Under the pieces are notes generated by a model that was given only the letters and a program-made list of their open reading frames with translations, was not told the DNA's origin and ran no database searches. A stretch of 64,000 nt of DNA from positions 870,252-934,251 of the forward strand of contig NZ_CDDF01000005.1 in assembly GCF_000819865.1 (NCBI RefSeq), read 5' to 3'. The translations under genes were made by a program, and so were the position numbers. This DNA comes from Aeromonas eucrenophila. GTDB lineage: Bacteria; Pseudomonadota; Gammaproteobacteria; Enterobacterales; Aeromonadaceae. Of this stretch, positions 1 through 8,210 are shown in pieces; position 1 is the first letter of the stretch, and each line of letters starts with the position of its first letter.

Positions 1-38
1 AAAAATGCCAGTCGGCTGAGCCGACTGGCATTTTTTTC
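1..38. terminator. Rho-independent terminator after suhB
   Basis: A perfect stem (TGCCAGTCGGC pairing with GCCGACTGGCA, TGA loop) is flanked by A5 on the left and T7 on the right. It can therefore stop transcripts from either side. It lies just past the suhB stop on the minus strand. Confidence 0.9.
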
Positions 39-56
39 ACGATAACGCGGACTTAT

Positions 57-860
57 TTATTTAGCCAACGATTCCGGCAGGTTCTCGCGGATCTTGCCGA
101 GCATCTCTTTGAGGACGCGCGGGTTGGCGACGACGATGTTGCCGGAGTTTTCGTAGTTGTGACCACCCACGAAGTCGGTGACGATGGCGCCAGCTTCCTT
201 GGCCAGCAGCTCACCGGCTGCGGTTTCCCAAGGCTTCAGACCGATTTCCCAGTAACCGTCGATGCGACCGGCGGCCACATAGGCCAGATCCAGCGCAGGG
301 GCGCCGGCACGGCGGATGTCGGCACACTCGATGAACATGCTCTGGAACATCTTCAGGTAGGGTTCGATGTGGTGCTTCTGCTTGAACGGGAAACCGGTCG
401 CCAGCACGGTGCCGGCCATCTCTTTGGCCTTGCCCACACGGATGCGGTAGCCGTTCAGCTGGGCGCCGTTACCACGGGTAGAGGTAAACAGCTCATCGCG
501 GATCGGATCGTAGACAACGGCTTGTTCGGTCTTGCCCTTGACGCGCAGGGCGATGGAGACGGCAAAGTGCGGAATGCCCTTGACCAGGTTGGTCGTGCCA
601 TCCAGTGGGTCGATGATCCATTGGTAGTCCGGATTGGTACCGGCGATCTCACCAGACTCTTCAGCCACGATGCTGTGTTCCGGGTAAGATTTTTTGATGG
701 TATGAATGATGGCCGCTTCGGCTTCACGGTCAACGTTGGTCACGAAGTCATGGCTGCCTTTCTGGATAGCCTCGATGTTCTCAGGCTGGGAGAAGGCTTT
801 TACTACAACTTGACCGGCGTTGCGCGCAGCGCGCACGGCGATATTCAGCATCGGATGCAT
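57..860 (-). CDS. suhB: Inositol-1-monophosphatase / Nus factor SuhB
   Basis: 267 aa, the same length as E. coli SuhB. The start MHPMLNIAVRAARNAG matches the family N-terminus; an in-frame extension to 947 is not needed. The inositol monophosphatase metal motifs are present: the VAEESGE stretch (Glu ligands), DPLDGTTN (metal-binding Asp residues) and the C-terminal KPWETAAGELLAKEAG motif. SuhB dephosphorylates inositol-1-phosphate and also joins the antitermination complex on rRNA transcripts; both are known for the family. In E. coli suhB is divergent from trmJ, but here trmJ lies 54 kb away next to isc. It is transcribed alone and ends at the terminator at 1-38. Confidence 0.95.
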   Translation of the reverse strand: MHPMLNIAVRAARNAGQVVVKAFSQPENIEAIQKGSHDFVTNVDREAEAAIIHTIKKSYPEHSIVAEESGEIAGTNPDYQWIIDPLDGTTNLVKGIPHFAVSIALRVKGKTEQAVVYDPIRDELFTSTRGNGAQLNGYRIRVGKAKEMAGTVLATGFPFKQKHHIEPYLKMFQSMFIECADIRRAGAPALDLAYVAAGRIDGYWEIGLKPWETAAGELLAKEAGAIVTDFVGGHNYENSGNIVVANPRVLKEMLGKIRENLPESLAK

Positions 861-1060
861 AGGTTCACCACTGGATGTTAAAGAACGGGGGATAAAAGGA
901 CGCGGTATCTTACCAAGATATTCCGGAATGGCAACCGTTATCCGCATGGGCAGCGACGGGGGCGACTGCCAGATCTGACGGCTCCAATAAAGACTCTTTT
1001 TGGTCTAGTCTTACTGCGGCAGTCGGATAACAGGCTGCGGTGAGCATAGGGATATGAACC

Positions 1061-1516
1061 ATGAATCTGTCATTAGTCAGTCAAAAACCGTCAGCCGCGA
1101 CGACCCTGGGGGTGCTGGCTGCGCTGCGAGCCTCCAGCGGATATGGGGACTATTTCAGCGAGGTGCGCGTCGCGCAGCCAGGCCAATGGCAACCGTCGAA
1201 GGAAGAGGCGGCCATCTTGTTGCTGGAAGGGGACGATGATACTTGGCCCGAGTTGGCCTGGTCAGCCAGCGACGATCCCCTGGGATTGCCCGTATTGCCG
1301 CTGCTGGTGCACCGCCTGGATGACAGTCTTCCCCAGGGGCCGGACGTCAGGGATCCACGTTTCTACTTTATTTCCAATGGCATAGTGCTGGATGAGGCGG
1401 AGCTGTCGGATCCCGCTTGCAGCCACATACTGCAGAGCAAGCTCGAGTCCTATTTCCCGCTCCTCTCCCGTCTCACCCTGCTGCGACAGCGCCAACCTCT
1501 GGGTCTGCGCAACTAA
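1061..1516 (+). CDS. Hypothetical protein, 151 aa
   Basis: I do not recognise this protein. It starts MNLSLVSQKPSAATTLG, with a purine-rich stretch (AGGGAT) about 8 nt before the ATG. It has no signal peptide and no clear membrane segment. It is acidic in the middle (EGDDDTW) and has many Leu residues near the C-terminus (LLSRLTLLRQRQPLGLRN). Codon use and GC content resemble the neighbours, so it is probably a real cytosolic protein of the host lineage. It is divergent from suhB and followed by an inverted repeat at 1545-1584. No function is proposed. Confidence 0.65.
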   Translation: MNLSLVSQKPSAATTLGVLAALRASSGYGDYFSEVRVAQPGQWQPSKEEAAILLLEGDDDTWPELAWSASDDPLGLPVLPLLVHRLDDSLPQGPDVRDPRFYFISNGIVLDEAELSDPACSHILQSKLESYFPLLSRLTLLRQRQPLGLRN

Positions 1517-1544
1517 CCTCTGTTCCTGATCCCGGACTATTCAA

Positions 1545-1584
1545 ACGGCGCAATATTTGTCATAACAGACCGATATTGCGCCGT
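1545..1584. promoter_or_regulatory. Inverted repeat, possible operator upstream of the GST pair
   Basis: A perfect 12-bp inverted repeat (ACGGCGCAATAT, 1545-1556, and ATATTGCGCCGT, 1573-1584) has a 16-nt spacer. There is no T-run after it, so it does not look like a terminator. It lies about 70 bp before the first glutathione S-transferase, where an operator would be expected. The regulator is unknown. Confidence 0.4.
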
Positions 1585-1653
1585 CGTGATCGCGTCCATG
1601 CCCGAGAGGTCGCGCGATGACGGCATATGAACGCCCTGTCCATGGAGAATGAG

Positions 1654-2262
1654 ATGAAGGTGTATGAGTTGAGACGTGCCCCCAACGCCCGCCGGGTCAG
1701 GATGTTTCTGGCGGAGAAGGGCATCGAGATGGCCTATCAGCAAGTGGACCTGGGAGCCGGCGAGAATCTGAGCCCCGAGTTTTTGGCCAAGAATCCGGCG
1801 GGGCGCATCCCTGTGCTTGAGCTCGATGATGGCACTCATATCAGCGAAACCCTGGCCATCTGCCGTTATTTTGAAGAGCTGCATCCCACCCCTAACCTGT
1901 TTGGCAGCACGCCGCTGGAGCGGGCGACCATAGAGATGTGGAGCCGTTTCATCGAGTTCAATCTCTGGTTGCCCACCGGCATGGCGTTTCGCCACATCAC
2001 GGGGTTTTACAAGGACAGGGAGACCACCTTCCCCGAGTGGGGCGAGGAGTGCAAAAGAAACGCCCAGACCTGGTTTGACAAGCTGGACGCCCGTCTCGCA
2101 AAGATCCCCTATATCGCCGGTGAGCGCTTCACCATCGCCGACATTCTGGCCCTGTGCACCATCGACTTTGGCAAGGTCGTGGAGTTGCGCATCGCCCCAA
2201 CCCAGCTTCATTTGCAGGCCTGGCACGAGCGGGTCAGTGCCCGTCCCAGCGCCAAGGCCTGA
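1654..2262 (+). CDS. Glutathione S-transferase family protein
   Basis: 202 aa. The N-terminal thioredoxin-like domain runs from [19 protein letters not shown] to about residue 80 and carries the cis-Pro region ([14 protein letters not shown]) and the glutathione-contacting E(S/T) pair ([12 protein letters not shown]). The helical C-terminal domain contains [11 protein letters not shown], the usual N-capping motif. The start at 1654 is chosen because GGAG lies 6 nt upstream; an ATG at 1627 has no ribosome-binding site. It is followed 17 nt later by a second GST, so the two are probably co-transcribed. The family conjugates or reduces electrophiles and peroxides with glutathione; the substrate here is unknown. 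Confidence 0.88.
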   Translation: MKVYELRRAPNARRVRMFLAEKGIEMAYQQVDLGAGENLSPEFLAKNPAGRIPVLELDDGTHISETLAICRYFEELHPTPNLFGSTPLERATIEMWSRFIEFNLWLPTGMAFRHITGFYKDRETTFPEWGEECKRNAQTWFDKLDARLAKIPYIAGERFTIADILALCTIDFGKVVELRIAPTQLHLQAWHERVSARPSAKA

Positions 2263-2279
2263 ATCACAAGGAGTCCATC

Positions 2280-2945
2280 ATGATCGATCTCTACACCGCC
2301 GCCACCCCCAATGGCTTCAAGGTCACCATAGCCCTCGAGGAGCTGGGACTGCCCTACCGGGTGATCCCCCTCGATCTGTCGGCGCTGGATCAGAAGAAGC
2401 CCGACTTCCTGGCGATCAACCCGAACGGCCGCATCCCGGCCATCGTCGATCGGGATAACGGCGACTTCGCCGTGTTCGAGTCCGGTGCCATCCTGCTCTA
2501 TCTGGCGGAGAAGGCGGGCAAGCTGCTGCCGCAAGATCCCAAGCGCCGCTCCCAGGCCATCCAGTGGCTGATGTTCCAGATGGGCGGGGTCGGTCCCATG
2601 ATGGGGCAGGCCAACGTCTTCTATCGCTACTTCCCCGAGAAGATCCCGGCGGCCATCGAGCGCTACCAGAAGGAGGGGCGTCGCCTGTTCGAGGTGCTGG
2701 ACGCCCACCTGGCCCACCACGAGTATCTGGCGGACGAATACAGCATCGCCGACATCGCCACCTGGCCCTGGGTCAGGATTTATGACTGGAGCGGCATCTC
2801 CATTGAGGGGCTGACTCATCTGCAGGCCTGGATGGATCGTATGGCCGCCAAGCCTGCCTGCCAGAAGGGCATCAACATACCGCCGCGCAAGGAAGAGACG
2901 CCAGAAGAGGCGGCCAAGCGGGTGCAGCAGATGATGACCCGCTGA
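2280..2945 (+). CDS. yfcG: YfcG-like GSH-dependent disulfide-bond oxidoreductase / GST
   Basis: 221 aa. The start [21 protein letters not shown] closely follows E. coli YfcG (Nu-class GST). The motifs [42 protein letters not shown] and [12 protein letters not shown] all have counterparts in that family as I recall it. YfcG has a thiol-disulfide reductase activity that uses two glutathione molecules and needs no catalytic Cys. AAGGAG sits just ahead of the ATG. It follows another GST gene by 17 nt and ends at a strong terminator. The exact orthology (YfcG or YghU) was not tested. Confidence 0.85.
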   Translation: MIDLYTAATPNGFKVTIALEELGLPYRVIPLDLSALDQKKPDFLAINPNGRIPAIVDRDNGDFAVFESGAILLYLAEKAGKLLPQDPKRRSQAIQWLMFQMGGVGPMMGQANVFYRYFPEKIPAAIERYQKEGRRLFEVLDAHLAHHEYLADEYSIADIATWPWVRIYDWSGISIEGLTHLQAWMDRMAAKPACQKGINIPPRKEETPEEAAKRVQQMMTR

Positions 2946-2947
2946 GT

Positions 2948-2978
2948 GAAAAGGCCCCGATACGGGGCCTTTTTATTG
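2948..2978 (+). terminator. Terminator of the GST pair
   Basis: The stem AAAAGGCCCCG-ATA-CGGGGCCTTTTT is followed by more T/A bases. It is a typical intrinsic terminator immediately after the stop of the second GST. Confidence 0.9.
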
Positions 2979-3159
2979 CCTTGAGTGCTGACTTCCATAG
3001 CAAAATCACCTGTTTTATCTGCGCGGCGAACGCCCCTTGTGATGCTCCTTGCTGGCCTCTGTGACTCTGTTGTTGGCTCCCTCTCTCCCCATCAATCGAT
3101 GACAAGAAAACATTTCTATCAGAATTTATTGTTATGTTATAACGAAACTCTTTTGGGCT

Positions 3160-3178
3160 GATAATGATTATTGTTTTG
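3160..3178 (+). promoter_or_regulatory. Fur-box-like site at the start of the ABC importer operon
   Basis: The 19-mer beginning GATAATGAT at 3160 matches about 14 of 19 positions of the Fur consensus as I recall it, with a perfect first half. It lies 10 bp before the chosen start of the binding-protein gene, with a TATAAC-like -10 about 15-20 bp upstream. Regulation by Fur (or another metal sensor) is an inference. Confidence 0.4.
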
Positions 3179-3187
3179 GTGGAGAGA

Positions 3188-4714
3188 ATGACAAAAAAGT
3201 ACGCCTATTCAGGATGGTGCGCGCTGGCACTGCTGGTCGGGATGAATGCGGCCCATGGCAAGCCGCTCACCATGGTGGGACCCTGGGAGATCCACAGCCT
3301 GGATCCGGCCAGCAACGGGGTCTTCTTTACCCGCCTGCAGGTCGCCGAGACCCTGGTGGAGGTCGACGACAAGGGTCAGCTTCAACCCGGGCTGGCCAGC
3401 GCCTGGTCCAGCTCCTACGATGGCCTGACTTGGCGCTTCAAGCTGCGCCCCCAGGCCTATTTTCACAACGGATCGGCGGTAACGAACGAGCAGGCCGCCT
3501 TTGCCTTGCAGCAGGCCTGGCGCAAACCGGGTGTGCTGCAAAGCGCACCTATCAAAGGGATTGAGGCCAAAGAGGGGGCATTGCTCGTCACCCTGACCCA
3601 GCCATTCCCGTCGCTGGCGGCGGTGTTGGCCCATCCCAGCACCCAGATCCTGGCGAAGGGGGCCTATGACGGCAAGGGGGAGGTGACCCGGGTGATTGGC
3701 TCCGGTCCCTATCGCATCACCCGTTTGCAGCAACCACAGCGGATCGACGTCAGCCGCTTCGAGGGCTGGGATGGCGCCCAACCCGCCATAACGCAGGTCA
3801 GCTACCTGACGGTCGGCCGCGCCGAGAGCCGTACCCTGATGGCCGAGAGCGGTCAGGCCGACATCGCCTGGGGGCTGGATCCGGTCAGCATCCGCCGTCT
3901 GCAGCAGGCCCCTCGCGTGACCATCGCCTCGGTGACCCTGCCGCGCACCATACAGCTCAAACTCAATGGGGCCGATCCGCGCCTGAGTGATCCCGCCGTG
4001 CGTCGTGCACTCAGCCTTGCCATCGACCGCCGCGGCATGGCGACCGCACTGCTGCGGGATCCCGAGATGGCGGCGACCCAGCTGTTCCCACCCAGCCTGA
4101 GTCAATGGCACCAACCCGGCCTGACCCCCCTTGCTTATGATCTGCAGGCAGCCCAGGCCGCCTTTGCCGCGGCGGGTTGGCACAGGGGCGACGACGGCGT
4201 GCTGCACAAGGGGCAGACGCGCTTTGCCCTTACTCTGCGCACCTTCCCGGATCGCCCGGAGTTGCCGCAGCTGGCGACGGCGTTGCAGGCGCAGTGGAAG
4301 CAAGTGGGGGTCGAGCTCAAGGTGGCGGTGGGCAACTCGAGCGAGATCCCGGCCGGCCATCAGGATGGCTCGCTCCAGCTCGGCCTCTATGCCCGCAACT
4401 ATGCGCTGGTGCCGGATCCGCTGGTGACCCTGCTGGGGGATCTGGCCCCCGCAGGGGCCGACTGGGGGGTGATGAACTGGCAATCCCCCGCGCTTGAACA
4501 AGATCTTGCCCGCCTTGGCAAGGAGACGCTGCCGGCCGAGGAGGCCGCCGCGCTGCGCCGGGGCATCGCCACCACATTGCAACAGGAGCTGCCGCTGCTG
4601 CCCATCGCCTGGTATCGCCAGAGTGCGGCGGTCAGCCGTCAGCTCAAGGGCTTTGAGCTGGATCCCCAGGAGCGCAGCTACCATCTGACCCGGCTGACAT
4701 GGGGGCCGCAATGA
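3188..4714 (+). CDS. ABC transporter periplasmic binding protein, nickel/peptide (SBP_bac_5) family
   Basis: 508 aa. A signal peptide (MTKKYAYSGWCALALLVGMNAAHG) precedes a mature family-5 binding protein. Family landmarks are SLDPASNGVFF, ETLVEVDDKGQLQPGLASAW, DGLTWRFKLRPQAYFHNGS and the second-lobe AVRRALSLAIDRRGMATALL. The start at 3188 is chosen because a purine-rich GGAGAGA precedes it and the signal peptide then begins normally; an in-frame ATG at 3164 has no good ribosome-binding site. It is the first gene of a four-gene operon with two permeases and a fused ATPase. The overall look is nearer NikA than OppA, so nickel, another metal chelate or a small peptide are all possible cargoes. 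The substrate is not proven. Confidence 0.85.
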   Translation: MTKKYAYSGWCALALLVGMNAAHGKPLTMVGPWEIHSLDPASNGVFFTRLQVAETLVEVDDKGQLQPGLASAWSSSYDGLTWRFKLRPQAYFHNGSAVTNEQAAFALQQAWRKPGVLQSAPIKGIEAKEGALLVTLTQPFPSLAAVLAHPSTQILAKGAYDGKGEVTRVIGSGPYRITRLQQPQRIDVSRFEGWDGAQPAITQVSYLTVGRAESRTLMAESGQADIAWGLDPVSIRRLQQAPRVTIASVTLPRTIQLKLNGADPRLSDPAVRRALSLAIDRRGMATALLRDPEMAATQLFPPSLSQWHQPGLTPLAYDLQAAQAAFAAAGWHRGDDGVLHKGQTRFALTLRTFPDRPELPQLATALQAQWKQVGVELKVAVGNSSEIPAGHQDGSLQLGLYARNYALVPDPLVTLLGDLAPAGADWGVMNWQSPALEQDLARLGKETLPAEEAAALRRGIATTLQQELPLLPIAWYRQSAAVSRQLKGFELDPQERSYHLTRLTWGPQ

Positions 4715-5673
4715 CGGGCTCTCCCATGTCGAGCGTCATGGCGGTCCTCGGCCAGCGGCTGATACAGGCGCTGACGGTGGCGCTGCTGGTGGCCGGGCTC
4801 TGCTTTCTGATGGTGCAATCCCTGCCCGGGGACATCGCCTTTCGCATCGCCGCGGGCCGCTACGGCTATGACTATGTCACCGCCGAGGCCGCGAGCGCGG
4901 TGCGCAGCGAGTTGGGACTGACCGGCTCGGCCCTGGCCCGCTTCGGTGACTGGCTGGCTGCCCTGCTGCAGGGGGACTTGGGCAGCTCCCTGGTGACGGG
5001 GGCGCCGGTGGCGGGGGAGATTGCTCATCACTTGGGGGCGACCCTGTCGCTGGCGTTCACCGCCGTGGTGCTGGCCCTGTTGCTGGCGCTGCCCCTCGGC
5101 AGCCTGAGTGCCTTGCGCCCGGGTGGGATCTGCGATCGGTTGACCCTGGCCTGGAGCGTGCTGATGCGGGCGTTGCCCCCCTTCCTGCTCGGCCTGGTGC
5201 TGATGGTGCTGCTCTCGGTCGAGCTGGGCTGGGTCAGCGCCGCCGGGCACGGGGAGGGGCACAATCTCTGGCTGCCCGCACTCACCCTGGGGCTTGGCCT
5301 CTCCGGCGTGCTGGCCCGGGTGGTGCGAGAAAGCGTGCTCAGCGTGGTGCAGTCCGATTATTACCGCTTCGCCCTCACCAAGGGGCTCTCTCCGGTGCGG
5401 GTATTCTGGCGCCACGGGCTGCGCAACATCGGGGTCAGCGTCATTGCCTACACCAGCGTGCAACTGGTGCTCCTGATCGAGGGCGTGGTGGTGGTCGAGA
5501 GCCTGTTCGCCTGGCCCGGTATCGGCCATGCTCTGGTGCATGCCATCTTCTGGCGCGACGTGCCCATGGTGCAGGGCACTGTGCTGGTGCTGGCGGCGCT
5601 GTTCGTGCTGCTCAACACCCTGACCGACCTGCTTTGCCTCGCCATCGATCCCCGCGGTCCCAAGGAGTCTTGA
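4711..5673 (+). CDS. ABC transporter permease, NikB/DppB type
   Basis: 320 aa. The N-terminus has a first membrane helix (ALTVALLVAGLCFLMVQSLPGD), followed by five more hydrophobic segments. The inner-membrane transporter signature lies near residues 200-230 (LARVVRESVLSVVQSDYYRFALTKGLS), where the coupling helix contacts the ATPase. The ATG at 4711 overlaps the stop of the binding protein (ATGA), which suggests translational coupling; an ATG at 4699 is possible. It is the first of two permeases of the importer. Confidence 0.88.
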   Translation: MTGSPMSSVMAVLGQRLIQALTVALLVAGLCFLMVQSLPGDIAFRIAAGRYGYDYVTAEAASAVRSELGLTGSALARFGDWLAALLQGDLGSSLVTGAPVAGEIAHHLGATLSLAFTAVVLALLLALPLGSLSALRPGGICDRLTLAWSVLMRALPPFLLGLVLMVLLSVELGWVSAAGHGEGHNLWLPALTLGLGLSGVLARVVRESVLSVVQSDYYRFALTKGLSPVRVFWRHGLRNIGVSVIAYTSVQLVLLIEGVVVVESLFAWPGIGHALVHAIFWRDVPMVQGTVLVLAALFVLLNTLTDLLCLAIDPRGPKES

Positions 5674-5675
5674 TC

Positions 5676-6482
5676 ATGTCTTTTTCCGTCAAGGCGGGGG
5701 CTGCGCTGCTCCTGCTGGTGGTGCTGTTCGCCTTGCTGGCACCCCTCGTCTGGTCCGATCCCGCCGCCCAGGATCTGGCCCATTTTCTGGCCAGCCCCAG
5801 CTGGCAGGAGCCCCTCGGCCGCGATCAGCTTGGCCGCAGCCTGATGGCGCGGCTCGGGTCGGCGACCCGCTTGTCTTTGCTGCTGGGGATCTTGTGTGTC
5901 ATGACGGCAGCCCTGCTCGGTTCCCTGCTGGGGTGGCTCAGCGCCTGGCGCGGGGGCTGGGTGGACGGGCTGCTGCGCAGCCTGGCCGACGGCGTGCTGG
6001 CTCTGCCGAGCCTGCTATTGGTCTTGCTGTTCTCCGCCATGGCCCAGGGCGGCTTCGCCATCCTCTATCTGGGTCTGGCGATGGCGCAGTGGGTGGAATA
6101 CTACCGGGTGGTGCGGGCCCGTAGCCGCAGTTTGCTCGCTTCGCCACAGGTGGAGGCGTCCCGGCTGCTCGGCTTTGGCAATGGCTATGTCGCGCGTCGC
6201 CACCTCTGGCCCGTGCTGGCGCCCCAGTTGCTGACCATGATGGCGTTCGGCCTCGCCGGAGCCATCCTGACCCTCTCAACCCTGGGCTTCGTCGGGGTGG
6301 GCATTCAGCCGCCCACCCCTGAGCTGGGCCTGATGATGACGGAGGCGCTGCCTCACTATCAGGAGGCGCCTCGCCTGCTGCTGGCCCCCATCCTGGTGAT
6401 GGGGCTGATGCTACTGGCGCTGGTGCTGCTCAATCAGCAGGCGTCTTCCCATCCCCGTTCTTCACAAGGAGTCGCAGCATGA
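5676..6482 (+). CDS. ABC transporter permease, NikC/DppC type
   Basis: 268 aa. It starts MSFSVKAGAALLLLVVLF, two bases after the previous stop, with AAGGAG about 10 nt upstream. It shows the DppC-like motifs PLGRDQLGRSLMARL, a set of about five membrane helices and the coupling region YYRVVRARSRSLLASPQVEASRLLG. The segment STLGFVGVGIQPPTPELG is typical of NikC and DppC. It pairs with the preceding permease to form the channel. Its stop overlaps the start of the ATPase gene by four bases. Confidence 0.88.
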   Translation: MSFSVKAGAALLLLVVLFALLAPLVWSDPAAQDLAHFLASPSWQEPLGRDQLGRSLMARLGSATRLSLLLGILCVMTAALLGSLLGWLSAWRGGWVDGLLRSLADGVLALPSLLLVLLFSAMAQGGFAILYLGLAMAQWVEYYRVVRARSRSLLASPQVEASRLLGFGNGYVARRHLWPVLAPQLLTMMAFGLAGAILTLSTLGFVGVGIQPPTPELGLMMTEALPHYQEAPRLLLAPILVMGLMLLALVLLNQQASSHPRSSQGVAA

Positions 6483-7906
6483 CGGCCACTCATATCAAGG
6501 GTCTGCAGGTGAATCACGGCAGGCAGGTCCTGCTGCAGGCGCCGGACCTGACCCTTATTCCCGGCACGGCCCTGACCCTGATAGGGGAGAGCGGCTCGGG
6601 CAAATCCCTGCTGGCCCACGCCCTGATGGGCACATTGCCTGCTCCCCTGCTGGGCCAGGGCCGGCTTGAGGTGGCGGGTCAGCATCATGATCTGGCCGAG
6701 CCCCACCGGCTGCGGGCCCTGTGGGGGCGGGAGCTGGCGATGCTGCCGCAGGAGCCGGTGATGGCGCTGGATCCCACCATGGGGTTGCTGCGCCAGGTGG
6801 AAGAGGGCTGGCTGGCCAGAGGCTCCTCCGCGCGTGCGCGGGCCAGGGCGTCTCTCGAGCGTCTGGGGCTGGCGGGGCGAGAGCGCCACCTGCCGCACCA
6901 GCTCTCCGGTGGCATGGCCCAGCGTGCGGCCTTCGCGGCGGCCACCCTGGGGCAGGCCCGGCTGCTCATCGCCGATGAACCCACCAAGGGGCTCGACCGC
7001 CAGGCCTGCGTGAGGTTGCAAGGCTTGCTGCTCGGCTATCTGGCGCGAGGCAGCCAGCTGCTGACCATCACCCATGATCTGGCCCTGGCCCGCGCCCTGG
7101 GGGGCTGGGTGCTGGTGGTCAAGGGGGGCGAGATAGTGGAGCAGGGCCTCGCCGAGCGGGTGCTGCACCAGCCTGCCCACCCCTACACCCGGGCCCTGCT
7201 GGCGGCAGAGCCGGAGGCCTGGCCCAGGGCGAGCGCGCCCGCCCCCGGTGACTGGCTGCTGAGGGGGGAGGGGCTGACCATGGGCTATGGGGAGCAGAGC
7301 CTGTTCGAGGATCTCGACGTGCAGCTGGCACAGGGGGAGCGACTCGCCATCATGGCGCCGAGCGGTGCGGGCAAGAGCACCCTCGGCAATGTGCTGCTCG
7401 GCCTGCAGCGGCCGCTGCGCGGGCAGCTGCTGCGCCGGGACGGGATAGCGCCTCACCGCTGGCAGAAGCTCTACCAGGATCCGGTGCAGGCCTTTGCCAG
7501 CCGGGTGCGGCTCGGCACCCTGTTTGACGATCTGCTGCGCCACCATCAATTGCCCCGCCAGCACCTGACCGACTACCTGACAAGGCTCGGGCTCGATGAG
7601 AACTTGCTGATGCGCCAGCCGGGCCAGGTGTCGGGCGGCGAGCTGCAGCGGCTGTCCCTGATCCGGGCCCTGCTGCTGCGTCCCGTGCTGCTGTTTGCCG
7701 ATGAGCCGACCTCCCGGCTCGATCCCCTCAGCCAGCAGCAGACCATGGCCTGCCTGTTGGAGGAACTCGGCGAAATAGGCTGCGCCCTGCTGCTGGTGAC
7801 CCACGACGAGGCCCTGGCCGACAAGGTCGGCGATCGCTGCCTGCGGCTGGGAAGGGCGCTGGCGAGGGAGGGGCAGGGGATGACCAGGGGGCGGCGAACG
7901 GGATGA
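6479..7906 (+). CDS. Fused two-domain ABC ATPase (NikD-NikE / DppD-DppF type)
   Basis: 475 aa with two complete nucleotide-binding domains. Domain 1 has Walker A GESGSGKS (36-43), signature LSGGMAQR (142-149) and Walker B LLIADEP (162-168). Domain 2 has Walker A APSGAGKS (293-300), signature VSGGELQR (384-391) and Walker B LLFADEP (404-410). The HPYTRALLAAEPE segment (about 234-245) at the end of domain 1 is typical of nickel/peptide importer ATPases. Both domains look catalytically intact. In most nickel/dipeptide systems these are two proteins of about 250-330 aa each, so this is a compact fusion. The start overlaps the previous stop (ATGA), and it is the last gene of the operon. Confidence 0.9.
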   Translation: MTATHIKGLQVNHGRQVLLQAPDLTLIPGTALTLIGESGSGKSLLAHALMGTLPAPLLGQGRLEVAGQHHDLAEPHRLRALWGRELAMLPQEPVMALDPTMGLLRQVEEGWLARGSSARARARASLERLGLAGRERHLPHQLSGGMAQRAAFAAATLGQARLLIADEPTKGLDRQACVRLQGLLLGYLARGSQLLTITHDLALARALGGWVLVVKGGEIVEQGLAERVLHQPAHPYTRALLAAEPEAWPRASAPAPGDWLLRGEGLTMGYGEQSLFEDLDVQLAQGERLAIMAPSGAGKSTLGNVLLGLQRPLRGQLLRRDGIAPHRWQKLYQDPVQAFASRVRLGTLFDDLLRHHQLPRQHLTDYLTRLGLDENLLMRQPGQVSGGELQRLSLIRALLLRPVLLFADEPTSRLDPLSQQQTMACLLEELGEIGCALLLVTHDEALADKVGDRCLRLGRALAREGQGMTRGRRTG

Positions 7907-8210
7907 CGAGACGACCGGACGGGTGAGGATGCCCCATGCGCCGGCCCCTCGGCGGGGCAGGCGACCCCGCCACCTCGGGTGCACCAGAAGCTGCCTATGG
8001 CAGAGCAATATTCTTAAATCTCAACATAAATCACTTAAAACTAATCAACAAACAGCGTGACACACTGCCACCGGCAGGGATGTCCATCCATCAAAAAGGA
8101 GTTGAAGGTGCATAAGCTCAAGCGGGAACAACAGATAACGACAAGCCGGACGGCGCCGGCTGAATGGCGCCGTCCGGCTTGTCTGGCGAGGCGTTTCCCC
8201 CATGGCGGTG
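7907..8210. other. Intergenic region between the ABC importer and the sugar operon
   Basis: The two flanking genes converge here. An A+T-rich stretch (about 8005-8055) contrasts with the GC-rich flanks. A short GTG-started frame at 8107 with AAGGAG ahead of it runs into the hairpin at 8140-8184 and shows no protein-like features. Apart from the hairpin I see no feature that I can name. Confidence 0.5.
8140..8184 (-). terminator. Large hairpin, probable terminator of the sugar operon
   Basis: A perfect 18-bp inverted repeat (GACAAGCCGGACGGCGCC and its complement) encloses a short loop. On the minus strand it follows the last gene of the sugar operon by about 26 bp and leads into a T-rich stretch (GTTATCTGTTGTT). 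There is no T-run on the plus side. Confidence 0.65.
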
